From NCBI RefSeq assembly GCF_900106795.1, contig NZ_FNNS01000007.1:33048-97047 (forward strand): a DNA stretch of 64,000 bases. The letters run 5' to 3'. The position numbers were made by a program, and so were the translations under genes. Of this stretch, positions 26,011 through 35,023 are shown piece by piece; the stretch's first letter is position 1; each line of letters opens with the position of its first letter. Origin of the DNA: Aequorivita viscosa. GTDB lineage: Bacteria > Bacteroidota > Bacteroidia > Flavobacteriales > Flavobacteriaceae. The notes under the pieces are model-generated. The model searched no databases and had not been told where the DNA came from. It worked only from the letters and a program-made list of their open reading frames with translations.

Positions 26011-27981
26011 ATGTTTGTAAAGAAATTTAATCTACTTGCCTTACTATTACTTTGCTCCTTTGCCTATTCTCAGTCCATGCGGATTGATGCGTTTGGAAAA
26101 CCTAGCCAGCATGAATTGAAACTTAAAAGGTATGACCCAGAACCAGACGCTAGCGGAGTAATACTTTATGAAGCAGGAAACTATTATGCCGTTTCGATTG
26201 TTAGGCGAAATGCAGTAAGACTGGTGAAGGAAATACACAGAAAAATTAAAGTTTTGGATGCCAATAAATTTGATCTTACAACGATAGAAATCCCCTATTA
26301 CGAGGGAACTTTTTACGGTGAAGAAATCTTGGACTACAAAGCTGTTACGCATAACGGTTCCTTGAAAAGTTACGTTCCCGACGATGCTTTCTACAAAACC
26401 AACCAATCAAAAACAGGAAAAGCGTTAAAATTTACGTTCCCAAATATACAGGACGGAAGTGTTTTGGAATATAGATACACTATTGTAAGCCCTTATTTTT
26501 ACGACTTGAATGGTTGGGAATTTCAGCACGAACTTCCTACAATTTATAGTCTATTTCAAACTAGTCTACCTAGAAACTTCAGATATAACCAGATTTTATA
26601 TGGTGATAAAAAATTAGACCTTCAAACCTCTACGATTAAACCAAAGGGCTTTTTAATTCCTTCAAACAATGCGCACGTAGATACTGAAGTGAGTAGTTTC
26701 GCAATGAAAGACATTCCTTCTTTCACAGAAGAAGATTATATGCTATCCAGAAAAAATTATATTTCACGGATTGTGTACGAACCCTTAGCATTTAAAGCTT
26801 TTCACGGATTTGACCAAGTTTACACCCGCTCTTGGAAAGATGTTGATAGGCGGTTTGAAAAACGAAGTGATTTTGGTGAACAGCTAAGTATGAAAAATTA
26901 TTTTAGAAGAAAGTTGCCAAAAAACATTCTTAACATTGAAAACGACTTAGAACGTGCCAAGGCCGTATACAGTTTTATTCAAAGTAACTACACTTGGAAT
27001 AGGCGATATTTCAATTACGGTTTAGACGTTAAAGACGCTTTTAAAGATAAAATAGGTAGTGTATCAGCGATTAACCTCTCTTTGGTCAATGCACTTGAGG
27101 CAGCAAAACTAAACGCGAAATCCGTGATTCTTTCAACTAGAAACAACGGGTTGCCTACAGAGCTATATCCAGTTCTTTCAAATTTCAATTATGTTATTGC
27201 CGTTCTAATACTAAACAATGATAAGATTCTTCTAGATGCCACCGACAAGCAAGCTCCATTCGGAATAATCCCGTTTCGAGCTTTAAACGTAAAAGCACGC
27301 GTACTGGACTTCAAAAAAGGAAGTTACTGGATGCCAATAGAACCTTTTAAGCAAAACATTCATTATTCAAATACTCAAGTAACCGCCAATGCTAACGGAA
27401 TTTTTTCAGGAAAAGTTAGGCAGGCCAATTATGGTTACATAGGTCTCGGAAAACGAAATATTATAGAAGAAGAAACACTTTCAGAATATATAAAGCATCA
27501 AGAAAAACACAAAAAAGGAATCGAAGTTGAAGACTACCAAGTAGAGGATATTAAGCAAATTGAAAAGCCATTAAAAGAGAATTACAACATTACCATAACA
27601 CCCGAGGTGGTAGGTGACAAAGTGATTCTTTATCCTTTTTTCAACAAGCCCTATATTTCGGAAAACCCCTTTAAAATGAAGGAAAGAAGCTACCCAATGG
27701 ATTTCGGGTTTCCGTTTACAAACACCTATTTAGTTTCCATTGACCTAGCAGATGCATACGAAATAGAACAAATACCGAATAGCCGAAGCATTAAGCTCCA
27801 AGGCGAAGACGGAGAATGCTCGGTGTATTATGCAATCGAAGACAATAAAATCAACATCCGTTTTAACCTAAAACTTAACGCTTACAACTACCCAGCAGAC
27901 GCTTACGAATCTTTAAAAGAATTTTTTGGCACAATGGTTAGCATGCTAAAAGAAGAAACAATCGTTTTAAAAAGAATATAA
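26011..27981 (+). CDS. DUF3857 / transglutaminase-like secreted protein (paralogue 1)
   Basis: A secreted protein of 656 residues. The start at MFVKKFNLLALLLLCSFAYS gives a clean signal peptide and the same length as the tandem paralogue; the open frame begins 21 codons earlier with a less plausible extension. An N-terminal DUF3857 beta-domain (about 60-240) leads a transglutaminase-like core (about 300-430) and a C-terminal DUF3858-like domain. In the core, the position expected to hold the catalytic Cys reads GSVSAINL and the His position reads SNFNYVI, while LLDATDKQAPFG keeps the Asp. It is therefore likely a non-catalytic version. Only 1 bp separates it from the next gene. Function unknown. 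Confidence 0.85.
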   Translation: MFVKKFNLLALLLLCSFAYSQSMRIDAFGKPSQHELKLKRYDPEPDASGVILYEAGNYYAVSIVRRNAVRLVKEIHRKIKVLDANKFDLTTIEIPYYEGTFYGEEILDYKAVTHNGSLKSYVPDDAFYKTNQSKTGKALKFTFPNIQDGSVLEYRYTIVSPYFYDLNGWEFQHELPTIYSLFQTSLPRNFRYNQILYGDKKLDLQTSTIKPKGFLIPSNNAHVDTEVSSFAMKDIPSFTEEDYMLSRKNYISRIVYEPLAFKAFHGFDQVYTRSWKDVDRRFEKRSDFGEQLSMKNYFRRKLPKNILNIENDLERAKAVYSFIQSNYTWNRRYFNYGLDVKDAFKDKIGSVSAINLSLVNALEAAKLNAKSVILSTRNNGLPTELYPVLSNFNYVIAVLILNNDKILLDATDKQAPFGIIPFRALNVKARVLDFKKGSYWMPIEPFKQNIHYSNTQVTANANGIFSGKVRQANYGYIGLGKRNIIEEETLSEYIKHQEKHKKGIEVEDYQVEDIKQIEKPLKENYNITITPEVVGDKVILYPFFNKPYISENPFKMKERSYPMDFGFPFTNTYLVSIDLADAYEIEQIPNSRSIKLQGEDGECSVYYAIEDNKINIRFNLKLNAYNYPADAYESLKEFFGTMVSMLKEETIVLKRI

Positions 27982-27982
27982 T

Positions 27983-29950
27983 ATGCATATCAAAATCTTT
28001 CTCATAATTGCTTTCATTTTCTTATTTCAAAATATGAACGCTCAAGAAACGTATATTCACACATTTGGAGAACCGCTTCAGGAAGAATATGCACTCAATA
28101 AGTACACCCCAGATCTTGAAGCTAGTGGAGTTGTTCTTTATGAAAGAGGAAATTATACAATAGATGCAGTTGGAGATTATATTAGAATTATTAAGCATGT
28201 TCATGTAAAAATGAAAGTGTTCAACGCCAAAGACTTTAAACACGCTACCATTAAAATCCCTTATTATCTTGGAGACAAGTTGCAGGAAAACGTAACAAAC
28301 ATTAAAGCCATTACTCACAACGGAAAAACCAAAGAGTTTGTATCCCAAAATGCGGTTTTTGACGCAGAAGAAAGTCAATATTGGTCCCAGAAAAAATTTG
28401 CATTTCCGAATGTTCGGGATGGGAGTATTTTAGAATATTCGTATCAAATAGAAAGTCCATATTTCGCAATGTTTGGCGGCTGGGAATTTATGAACCCTCT
28501 CCCAACTATATATTCTGAACTTCACACAGAAATCCCGGGAAACTTCAACTATAACCGCACACTTTATGGCAATCGGGAACTTGATGTAAATAAAGCCGAA
28601 ATCAAAAAAGATTGCTTTCACCTTCCTGGCTTTCGAGTGCCTGGCGACTGTGAATCGGCTACTTATGTAATGAAGAACGTACCCGCTTTTACTGAAGAAA
28701 AATATATGCTCGCACCAAGTAATTATATGCCTGCCTTAAAATATGAATTGGTCGAAATCATCGACTTAAACGAAAGCAGGGACACCTATGCCAAGACCTG
28801 GAAAGATGTAGACCGAAGGTTTAAAAACGACAAAGATCTTGGACGTCAACTCAAGTACTCCGAGTTTTTTAAAGGAAAATTACCTCAAGACATTCTTACC
28901 ATTTCTGATGACATAGAACGCGCAACTGCCGTTTATCACTTTATTCAGAAAAACATGAATTGGAACAAAAAAGTTAGAATATTTAGTGATATTCGGGTAA
29001 AAGAAGCCTTTGAAGAAGGAGTTGGTAATAGTTCAGAAATAAATTTAGCACTCATCAATTCCCTTGAAGCCGCCGGCCTAGACGCAAAAATAATGATGAT
29101 AGCAACTCGCGATGTAGCGCTGCCATCAAAACAATACCCTATTTTAACCGATTTTAATTATGCCATCGTGTTCTTACAAATAAATAATCAAAAATTTATC
29201 TTAGACGCTACCGACAAATACACCCCGTTTGGAGTATTGCCAATGCGCGATCTAAATGTGGAAGGTCGGGTTTTAGATTTCAAAAAAGGAAGTTATTGGG
29301 AACCGATCACTCCAATTGCTAAAAACTTACACTATGTAAATATGCAACTGACAGCCGATAGTCAAGGAATTTTTAAAGGTAAAATAAATGAAGTCTCTAC
29401 GGGTTATATTTCCGTAGGCAAACGAAAAGAGAATAATGATTATAGTAAGGAAGAAAACACCAAAAGAAAGCAACAGAAAAACGAAGGATTAAATATCTCA
29501 GACTTAACAATTGAAAATGCTAAAGACCTGGAACTTCCGTATAAAGAAAGTTATAACATTTCACTACACGAACAAGTAGTTGCCGACCAACTTTTTGTTT
29601 ATCCGTTTTTAATGCAAACTTATTTTACTGAAAACCCATTCTTAAAAGAAAGTCGTAAATATCCGATTGACTTTGGATTTCCTGTAATTAATAATTACCT
29701 AATTTCGATAGATGTAAAAGACCAGTACGAAATTTTAAGTGCACCCGAAAACAAACTGATGCGATTACCGAATAACGATGGAGAACTTTCTGTTGTTTAT
29801 GACGTATCAGGAACTAAAATAAACATTAGACTTAGCCTAAAACTCAATAATCACAGCTTCCCCACAGGTGCCTACCAATCGTTACGTGAGTTTTTTACTG
29901 AATTAATCAAAATACAATCCGAAGAACCCATTACCCTAAAGAAGATTTAA
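27983..29950 (+). CDS. DUF3857 / transglutaminase-like secreted protein (paralogue 2)
   Basis: A 655-residue tandem paralogue of the preceding protein, alignable throughout (for example KTWKDVDRRFKND versus RSWKDVDRRFEKR, and FKKGSYW in both). A signal peptide (1-20) is present. The transglutaminase-like core shows GNSSEINLALINSLEAAGLDA and TDFNYAI in place of the Cys and His motifs, and FILDATDKYTPFG for the Asp. As in paralogue 1, two of the three expected catalytic residues are missing. The pair forms one operon and is probably the result of an old duplication, since the identity looks moderate. Confidence 0.87.
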   Translation: MHIKIFLIIAFIFLFQNMNAQETYIHTFGEPLQEEYALNKYTPDLEASGVVLYERGNYTIDAVGDYIRIIKHVHVKMKVFNAKDFKHATIKIPYYLGDKLQENVTNIKAITHNGKTKEFVSQNAVFDAEESQYWSQKKFAFPNVRDGSILEYSYQIESPYFAMFGGWEFMNPLPTIYSELHTEIPGNFNYNRTLYGNRELDVNKAEIKKDCFHLPGFRVPGDCESATYVMKNVPAFTEEKYMLAPSNYMPALKYELVEIIDLNESRDTYAKTWKDVDRRFKNDKDLGRQLKYSEFFKGKLPQDILTISDDIERATAVYHFIQKNMNWNKKVRIFSDIRVKEAFEEGVGNSSEINLALINSLEAAGLDAKIMMIATRDVALPSKQYPILTDFNYAIVFLQINNQKFILDATDKYTPFGVLPMRDLNVEGRVLDFKKGSYWEPITPIAKNLHYVNMQLTADSQGIFKGKINEVSTGYISVGKRKENNDYSKEENTKRKQQKNEGLNISDLTIENAKDLELPYKESYNISLHEQVVADQLFVYPFLMQTYFTENPFLKESRKYPIDFGFPVINNYLISIDVKDQYEILSAPENKLMRLPNNDGELSVVYDVSGTKINIRLSLKLNNHSFPTGAYQSLREFFTELIKIQSEEPITLKKI

Positions 29951-30029
29951 AACTAAAAAGGAATTTGGTTATTACCTGAAGCCTATAAGCTATTTCCAGT
30001 TAACAACCACTGAATACAGAAAACTGATT

Positions 30030-30659
30030 CTATCCTTTGAACTTTAATGGCAAATGAACCACACTTTTGGTTTCATAAAAATCTTCTTCAAAATATTCAT
30101 TTAACGGATATATAACCGCATTGCGATAAATTTTCAATTCTTCAGTTAAATCGCCTCCCTTTAAATAGAGAATTCCGTTTTTCTTTTCGTGAAGACTCTT
30201 TTTAGCCACTTTTCCATTCACCCAATGTACAAAAGTCTCCATTTGAGCAACGGCGCGACTAACGATAAAATCGTATTTTCCTGAAACGTTTTCAACCCGA
30301 TCATTAGTAGCTTTTACGTTTTTTAGCTGTAAACCTTCAACAACCTCCGCCACTACTTTAATTTTCTTCCCAATACTGTCTACCAAATGAAACTGCACTT
30401 CTGGATAAAGAATAGCAAGAGGGATTCCTGGAAAACCACCACCCGTACCAACGTCCAATATTTTGGAGCCTGGAAGGAAAGACTGAATCTTTGCTATGCC
30501 TAAGGAATGCAGGACATGCCGAAGATACAGCTCATCGATATCCTTTCGAGATACTACATTTATTTTAATGTTCCAATCTTCATATAACTTTTGTAACAGC
30601 TCAAATTGCGCCTTCTGTTCAGCAGTTAATTCGGGGAAATATTTTAATATCAGTTCCAT
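30030..30659 (-). CDS. rsmG: 16S rRNA (guanine-527-N7)-methyltransferase RsmG
   Basis: Methylates N7 of G527 in 16S rRNA; loss gives low-level streptomycin resistance in other bacteria. From MELILKYFPELT it has 209 residues, the normal length. SAM motif I is KILDVGTGGGFPGIPLAI; IVSRAVAQMETFVHW and LYLKGGDL follow. The frame is open 13 codons further upstream, but the extension is not conserved in the family and reaches into the promoter region, so the internal ATG is preferred. Monocistronic, divergent from the desaturase. Confidence 0.95.
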   Translation of the reverse strand: MELILKYFPELTAEQKAQFELLQKLYEDWNIKINVVSRKDIDELYLRHVLHSLGIAKIQSFLPGSKILDVGTGGGFPGIPLAILYPEVQFHLVDSIGKKIKVVAEVVEGLQLKNVKATNDRVENVSGKYDFIVSRAVAQMETFVHWVNGKVAKKSLHEKKNGILYLKGGDLTEELKIYRNAVIYPLNEYFEEDFYETKSVVHLPLKFKG

Positions 30660-30686
30660 AATATAATTTAAGAGACGAAAGTATGG

Positions 30687-30694
30687 TATCTTTG
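30687..30694 (+). promoter_or_regulatory. Promoter -7 box upstream of the desaturase
   Basis: TATCTTTG matches TAnnTTTG. It lies 52 bp before a 10-codon leader ORF and 91 bp before the desaturase start. Confidence 0.55.
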
Positions 30695-30745
30695 TCAAAA
30701 TTATAGATTTGGATTCTAAGATTTCACCAAAAGTTGATTAATTTT

Positions 30746-30778
30746 ATGACCGCTACAGAATCAAACCTAAGACAATAA
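30746..30778 (+). CDS. Possible 10-codon leader ORF (or former 5' end) of the desaturase
   Basis: ATG at 30746 opens ten codons (MTATESNLRQ) ending in TAA, followed by ATT ATT and the TTG that opens the desaturase in the same frame. It may be a leader peptide for re-initiation, or the stop may be a recent nonsense change in an original N-terminal extension. No other support. Confidence 0.35.
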   Translation: MTATESNLRQ

Positions 30779-30784
30779 ATTATT

Positions 30785-31885
30785 TTGACATATACCAAAT
30801 TAAACTTCTCCAGAACGGACAGCGCAAAGTTCTTTAGAACACTCAACAAGCGCGTTAACGAGTACTTTAAAGAAAACAATTTATCCAAAACTGGAAATTG
30901 GAAGCTTCACCTTAAAACCATCGTGATGTTTTCATTATACCTTACCCCCTATTTTCTACTACTTACTTTAGATGTTCCAGGCTGGGCTCAGTTATTATTT
31001 ACCATAATCATGGGCGTAGGAATGGCTGGCGTAGGCATGAATGTAATGCACGATGCCAATCACGGCTCCTATTCTTCCAAAAAATGGATTAATAAAATTA
31101 TGGGAAGCAGTATGTATATTCTGGCTGGAAATGTCTATAACTGGCAAGTACAACACAATGTGCTTCACCACACTTACACAAACATTCAAGGTCACGACGA
31201 AGATTTAGAAGCAGGTCGTGTACTTCGGTTTTCACAACATTCAAAATGGCACCGATTTCACAAATTTCAACACTATTACAGTGTTCTACTTTACGGCCTA
31301 CTAACGTTTAATTGGGTGCTTACAACTGATTTTTTCCAAACTAAAAGATATTTAGCTCGGAAGCTTTCGTATGGCGAATTTCCAAATCCCGTTAAACAAT
31401 GGAGTATCTTGGTAATAACCAAAATTATTTATATTTCACTTTGGATTGTGATTCCTATCTTGTTTTTCAATATTGTTTGGTGGAAGATTCTTATTGGGTT
31501 TTTCATAATGCATTATGTGGCTGGACTTATTTTAAGCATTGTTTTTCAACTAGCACACGTTGTTGGGGACACCGAAATTATGATGCCCGACGAAAGCGGC
31601 ACTATGAAAAATACCTGGGCAATACATCAACTGTTCACCACAACGAACTTTGCAACTAAAAACAAAATTGTAAATTGGTACACTGGTGGCCTAAACCATC
31701 AAGTAGCTCACCATATTTTTCCGAATATTTGCCATATTCACTATAATAATATTACGGAGATCATAAAAAATACAACTAAAGAATTCGATCTACCTTATAA
31801 AGAATACGAAACTACTCGTAAGGCTATCATCGCCCATTTCAAACATTTAAGAGAAATGGGAGTAAAACCAGCGGTAACCGCATAA
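30785..31885 (+). CDS. Membrane fatty-acid (acyl-CoA/lipid) desaturase
   Basis: Introduces a double bond into acyl chains using a di-iron centre at the membrane face. The 366-residue protein has the three His-boxes: HDANHGSY, HNVLHHTYTN, and NHQVAHHIFPNICH. Hydrophobic hairpins lie near 48-90 and 205-260. It is of the front-end / acyl-lipid type by the QVAHH form of box 3. No ATG start exists: the frame opens with TTG, two codons after an in-frame TAA, so initiation is at TTG or ATT. It is 5 bp from the aminotransferase gene. Confidence 0.9.
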   Translation: MTYTKLNFSRTDSAKFFRTLNKRVNEYFKENNLSKTGNWKLHLKTIVMFSLYLTPYFLLLTLDVPGWAQLLFTIIMGVGMAGVGMNVMHDANHGSYSSKKWINKIMGSSMYILAGNVYNWQVQHNVLHHTYTNIQGHDEDLEAGRVLRFSQHSKWHRFHKFQHYYSVLLYGLLTFNWVLTTDFFQTKRYLARKLSYGEFPNPVKQWSILVITKIIYISLWIVIPILFFNIVWWKILIGFFIMHYVAGLILSIVFQLAHVVGDTEIMMPDESGTMKNTWAIHQLFTTTNFATKNKIVNWYTGGLNHQVAHHIFPNICHIHYNNITEIIKNTTKEFDLPYKEYETTRKAIIAHFKHLREMGVKPAVTA

Positions 31886-31890
31886 TCATT

Positions 31891-33081
31891 ATGGACAACA
31901 GACTTTCAAAACGTGTGAACGAGATGGAAACCTCGGCCACCTTGGCTATGGCTGCCAAAACAAGAGAATTAAAGGATCAAGGTGTTGATATAATCGGCCT
32001 TAGCCTTGGCGAACCAGACTTTACGGTTCCTGAATATATTAAAGAAGCTGCAATTCAGGCAATCAAAGATGATTTTCATGCCTATACCCCTGTTGATGGG
32101 TATGCAGATCTTAAACAGGCTATTATCACCAAATTTAAGAGAGACAACAATCTTAGCTACAAACCATCACAAATTGTAGTGTCAACTGGTGCAAAACAAT
32201 CACTTGCTAACCTGACCATGGTTTTATTGAATGAAGGAGACGAAGTATTGCTTCCTGCACCGTATTGGGTAAGTTATGCTGACCAATGTAAAGTTGCAGG
32301 TGGAATTCCAAAAGAAATACCTACCTCAATAGAAACCGACTTTAAAGTAACTGCTGAAGCTTTGGAAGCAGCAATTACTCCAAAAACGAAATTGATATTA
32401 TACAGTTCGCCTTGTAATCCAAGTGGGTCTGTTTACAGCAGAAAAGAACTTCGGAAGCTTGCCGACGTTTTAGTGAAATATCCAGACGTTATCGTTATTA
32501 GCGATGAAATTTACGAACACATAAACTTCACAGGAAAACATGCTTCTATGGCTGAATTTGAAGACATGTATGATCGTACTGTTGTTGTGAATGGCGTTTC
32601 TAAGGCCTTTGCAATGACAGGATGGCGAATTGGCTACATAGGCGGTCCAGAATGGATTGCTCGTGCCTGCAACAAAATGCAAGGACAAGTAACCAGCGGC
32701 ACCAACTGTATTGCACAAAGAGCTGCAATTACGGCTTTGGAAAACCCACCGAGCAAAATCAAGTTTATGGTGGATGCTTTTAAAGAAAGAAGAAGAATTA
32801 TCCTTGACTTACTTTCAGATATAAAGGGTATTAAAACAAACGAGCCAGAAGGAGCTTTTTATGTTTTCCCTGATGTTTCCTACTTCTTCGGAAAAACATT
32901 ACGCGGAAAACACATTAACACTGCATCCGATTTTTCATTGTATCTTTTAGAAGAAGCCCGGGTAGCTACCGTTACTGGTGAAGCCTTTGGAGACCCAAAT
33001 TGCATCCGACTATCGTATGCTGCTTCTGAAAAGGAAATACGAGAAGCAATTAAGCGGATAAAGGAAGCTTTGGAGGAATAA
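31891..33081 (+). CDS. Aspartate-type aminotransferase, PLP-dependent (class I/II)
   Basis: A 396-residue fold-type I aminotransferase, close to AspC-like enzymes of the Igamma group. The PLP Lys is in NGVSKAFAMTGWRIGY (about residue 235). LYSSPCNPSGSVY, ISDEIYEHINFTG and the C-terminal IRLSYAASEKEI are conserved substrate and cofactor sites. It probably interconverts aspartate and oxaloacetate. It follows the desaturase with a 5-bp gap, so the two are likely co-transcribed. A terminator ends the unit. Confidence 0.93.
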   Translation: MDNRLSKRVNEMETSATLAMAAKTRELKDQGVDIIGLSLGEPDFTVPEYIKEAAIQAIKDDFHAYTPVDGYADLKQAIITKFKRDNNLSYKPSQIVVSTGAKQSLANLTMVLLNEGDEVLLPAPYWVSYADQCKVAGGIPKEIPTSIETDFKVTAEALEAAITPKTKLILYSSPCNPSGSVYSRKELRKLADVLVKYPDVIVISDEIYEHINFTGKHASMAEFEDMYDRTVVVNGVSKAFAMTGWRIGYIGGPEWIARACNKMQGQVTSGTNCIAQRAAITALENPPSKIKFMVDAFKERRRIILDLLSDIKGIKTNEPEGAFYVFPDVSYFFGKTLRGKHINTASDFSLYLLEEARVATVTGEAFGDPNCIRLSYAASEKEIREAIKRIKEALEE

Positions 33082-33108
33082 CACCGAAGAATTGAGTTTA
33101 AGAAATAG

Positions 33109-33146
33109 AAAACCGCCTCAAGATTTATTCTTTTGGCGGTTTTGTC
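33109..33146 (+). terminator. Terminator of the desaturase-aminotransferase operon
   Basis: AAAACCGCC pairs with GGCGGTTTT around a 17-nt loop, followed by TG; A and T runs on both flanks make it usable from the convergent gene as well. Confidence 0.8.
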
Positions 33147-33175
33147 GTTAAGCGGAAGAATTCGCCATCTAACCT

Positions 33176-34879
33176 TTATCTCTTAATAATTTTCTGCAAC
33201 TGAATCTCATCCTCAGTAATAGCGTGCAATAGGTAAGTTCCTGGCATCAACCCAGACAAATCTAGAGTCGTATGTTTTTCGTTTTTAAATTTAGTTGTCA
33301 GGATTAATTTTCCCACAATGTCATAAATTTTAACTTCCTTGATTTCTTTAGTAGCATTAATTGTAAGGAGGCCATTTGTAGGGTTTGGCCATACAACAAA
33401 TTGTCCTTCATTTTGTTCGGGAATGCTTAATCGCGGAGGTCCAAATCTTACGATGATGTCGCTATAATCACTTCCATTTGGGTTAAGGGTTTCCTTAAAT
33501 GCGCCTGGGGTTGTGATACCTTCATTGTACGAATAACCTGTGAATACGAAAGAGTCAGCAGAAACCAGTGCTTGCCCACCACCATCCGTGAGTGCTCCAC
33601 CGAAATAGGTTCCCCATACTATTTCCCCATTACGATTGTATTTGGTTACAAAGGCATCGTGATCGCCAACGGTAATTGTGCTCTTATTTGCATCTGGTGT
33701 AGCCAACCCAGAAAGATTGGTAATTCCTGATAGATAAAGATTGCCATACGCGTCGACATTCATTGAGGTACCAATTTGCGATGACACGATTGACGGATCC
33801 TTTATTCCTGCGTAGGTACTCCATACCACATTTCCATCAGCATCCATACTTGTAAGAAACATAGAGCCACTACCGCCAATAGATTCCTGCTGTGCTCCCG
33901 GGGTTGCAATATCCGTTGCGCTTGCGGTATAGCCACAGAAATAAACCCTGTCGCCATAGGTTGAAATAGTTAAAGGTTTAATATTGCTTTCGTTGAGGCT
34001 TCCGCCAAAATAAGTTCCCCAAAGCCTATCGCCTTCCAAAGAAAATTTTGCGATAAAGTTATCGATATCTACACCCGTACTTTCTTTATGGCTTCCTGTA
34101 GTACCGTAATAATTTCCTTCCTCAAAACTCATATCTATTCCCATTACATACACTCCTGTTTCACCGACAGCTAAAGATCTAAGAAACCCATTTTTATGTT
34201 CACCATAATAACTGGCCCAAACCTTATTACCTTGAGCGTCAATTTTGGCAATAAACCCGCTCCTAAAGGTATCGGTCACAATATTTTCTGGTTGAAACGT
34301 ATGAGGTGTACTCAAACCAGAACGACTTGTACTATACCCAACAACAAATATCTCGTCATCATTATTTACATCAATTACATCAACAGAATCTTCCGCATCC
34401 CCACCTACGTAAGTACTCCACAAAACCTCTCCATCTAAGGTGAGTTTTGAAACAAAGCCATCGCTATTGCCTACCAAGTTATTATTGAAGTTTAACATAC
34501 TATCCGTACTCGAAATCTTTCCTCCAAGATAAATATGGTTGTTGACTATCTTGATGCTATTAGCGTGTTCAGGGTCACTTCCGCCGTAATACTTAAACCA
34601 TAAGAGTTCGCCAAACGTATTGAATTTAGCAATATAGGCGTCCTGCATTCCGTGGTAATTATACAAAGGGTCGTTATTAGGAAACGCTTCACACGAGTCG
34701 ACAACCCCTCCAGCGAGATATATATTCTGCTCATCATCTATAGCGGAAGCTGCTATGGAAAGGTTATTTCCTTCAGGACAATAAAAAAAAGTTGCCCAGT
34801 CCAGATCATAATTAAATGGCTCGGTTTGTGAAAAAGTGAAGGTGGAACATAATAAGGCGAAGAGGAGAAGGTTTTTCAT
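33176..34879 (-). CDS. Secreted SBBP-type beta-propeller protein with T9SS sorting domain
   Basis: A 567-residue protein with a signal peptide (1-17, ending TFSQ). The body consists of repeats of about 50-55 residues with the recurring patterns AYIAKFNTFGELLWFKYYGG, FVSKLTLDGEVLWSTYVGG, and TKYNRNGEIVWGTYFGG, which match SBBP-like propeller blades. The last 75 residues are a type A T9SS sorting domain (VWPNPTNGLLTINA ... VKIYDIVGK ... LMPGTYLLHAI). It should be exported to the surface. Substrate unknown. Single-gene unit. Confidence 0.88.
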   Translation of the reverse strand: MKNLLLFALLCSTFTFSQTEPFNYDLDWATFFYCPEGNNLSIAASAIDDEQNIYLAGGVVDSCEAFPNNDPLYNYHGMQDAYIAKFNTFGELLWFKYYGGSDPEHANSIKIVNNHIYLGGKISSTDSMLNFNNNLVGNSDGFVSKLTLDGEVLWSTYVGGDAEDSVDVIDVNNDDEIFVVGYSTSRSGLSTPHTFQPENIVTDTFRSGFIAKIDAQGNKVWASYYGEHKNGFLRSLAVGETGVYVMGIDMSFEEGNYYGTTGSHKESTGVDIDNFIAKFSLEGDRLWGTYFGGSLNESNIKPLTISTYGDRVYFCGYTASATDIATPGAQQESIGGSGSMFLTSMDADGNVVWSTYAGIKDPSIVSSQIGTSMNVDAYGNLYLSGITNLSGLATPDANKSTITVGDHDAFVTKYNRNGEIVWGTYFGGALTDGGGQALVSADSFVFTGYSYNEGITTPGAFKETLNPNGSDYSDIIVRFGPPRLSIPEQNEGQFVVWPNPTNGLLTINATKEIKEVKIYDIVGKLILTTKFKNEKHTTLDLSGLMPGTYLLHAITEDEIQLQKIIKR

Positions 34880-35023
34880 TGTAAAGAATTTAAAATTCGA
34901 CCAATTTAGTAGTTTTTTGATACTGGATCTAAGATACTTAAAAAGCCCAATATTACCACAAATGCATATTCTTTCTCAACAACACCCTTCCAAAGTCTAT
35001 TCTACGATAAGTTAAAGCTTTAG

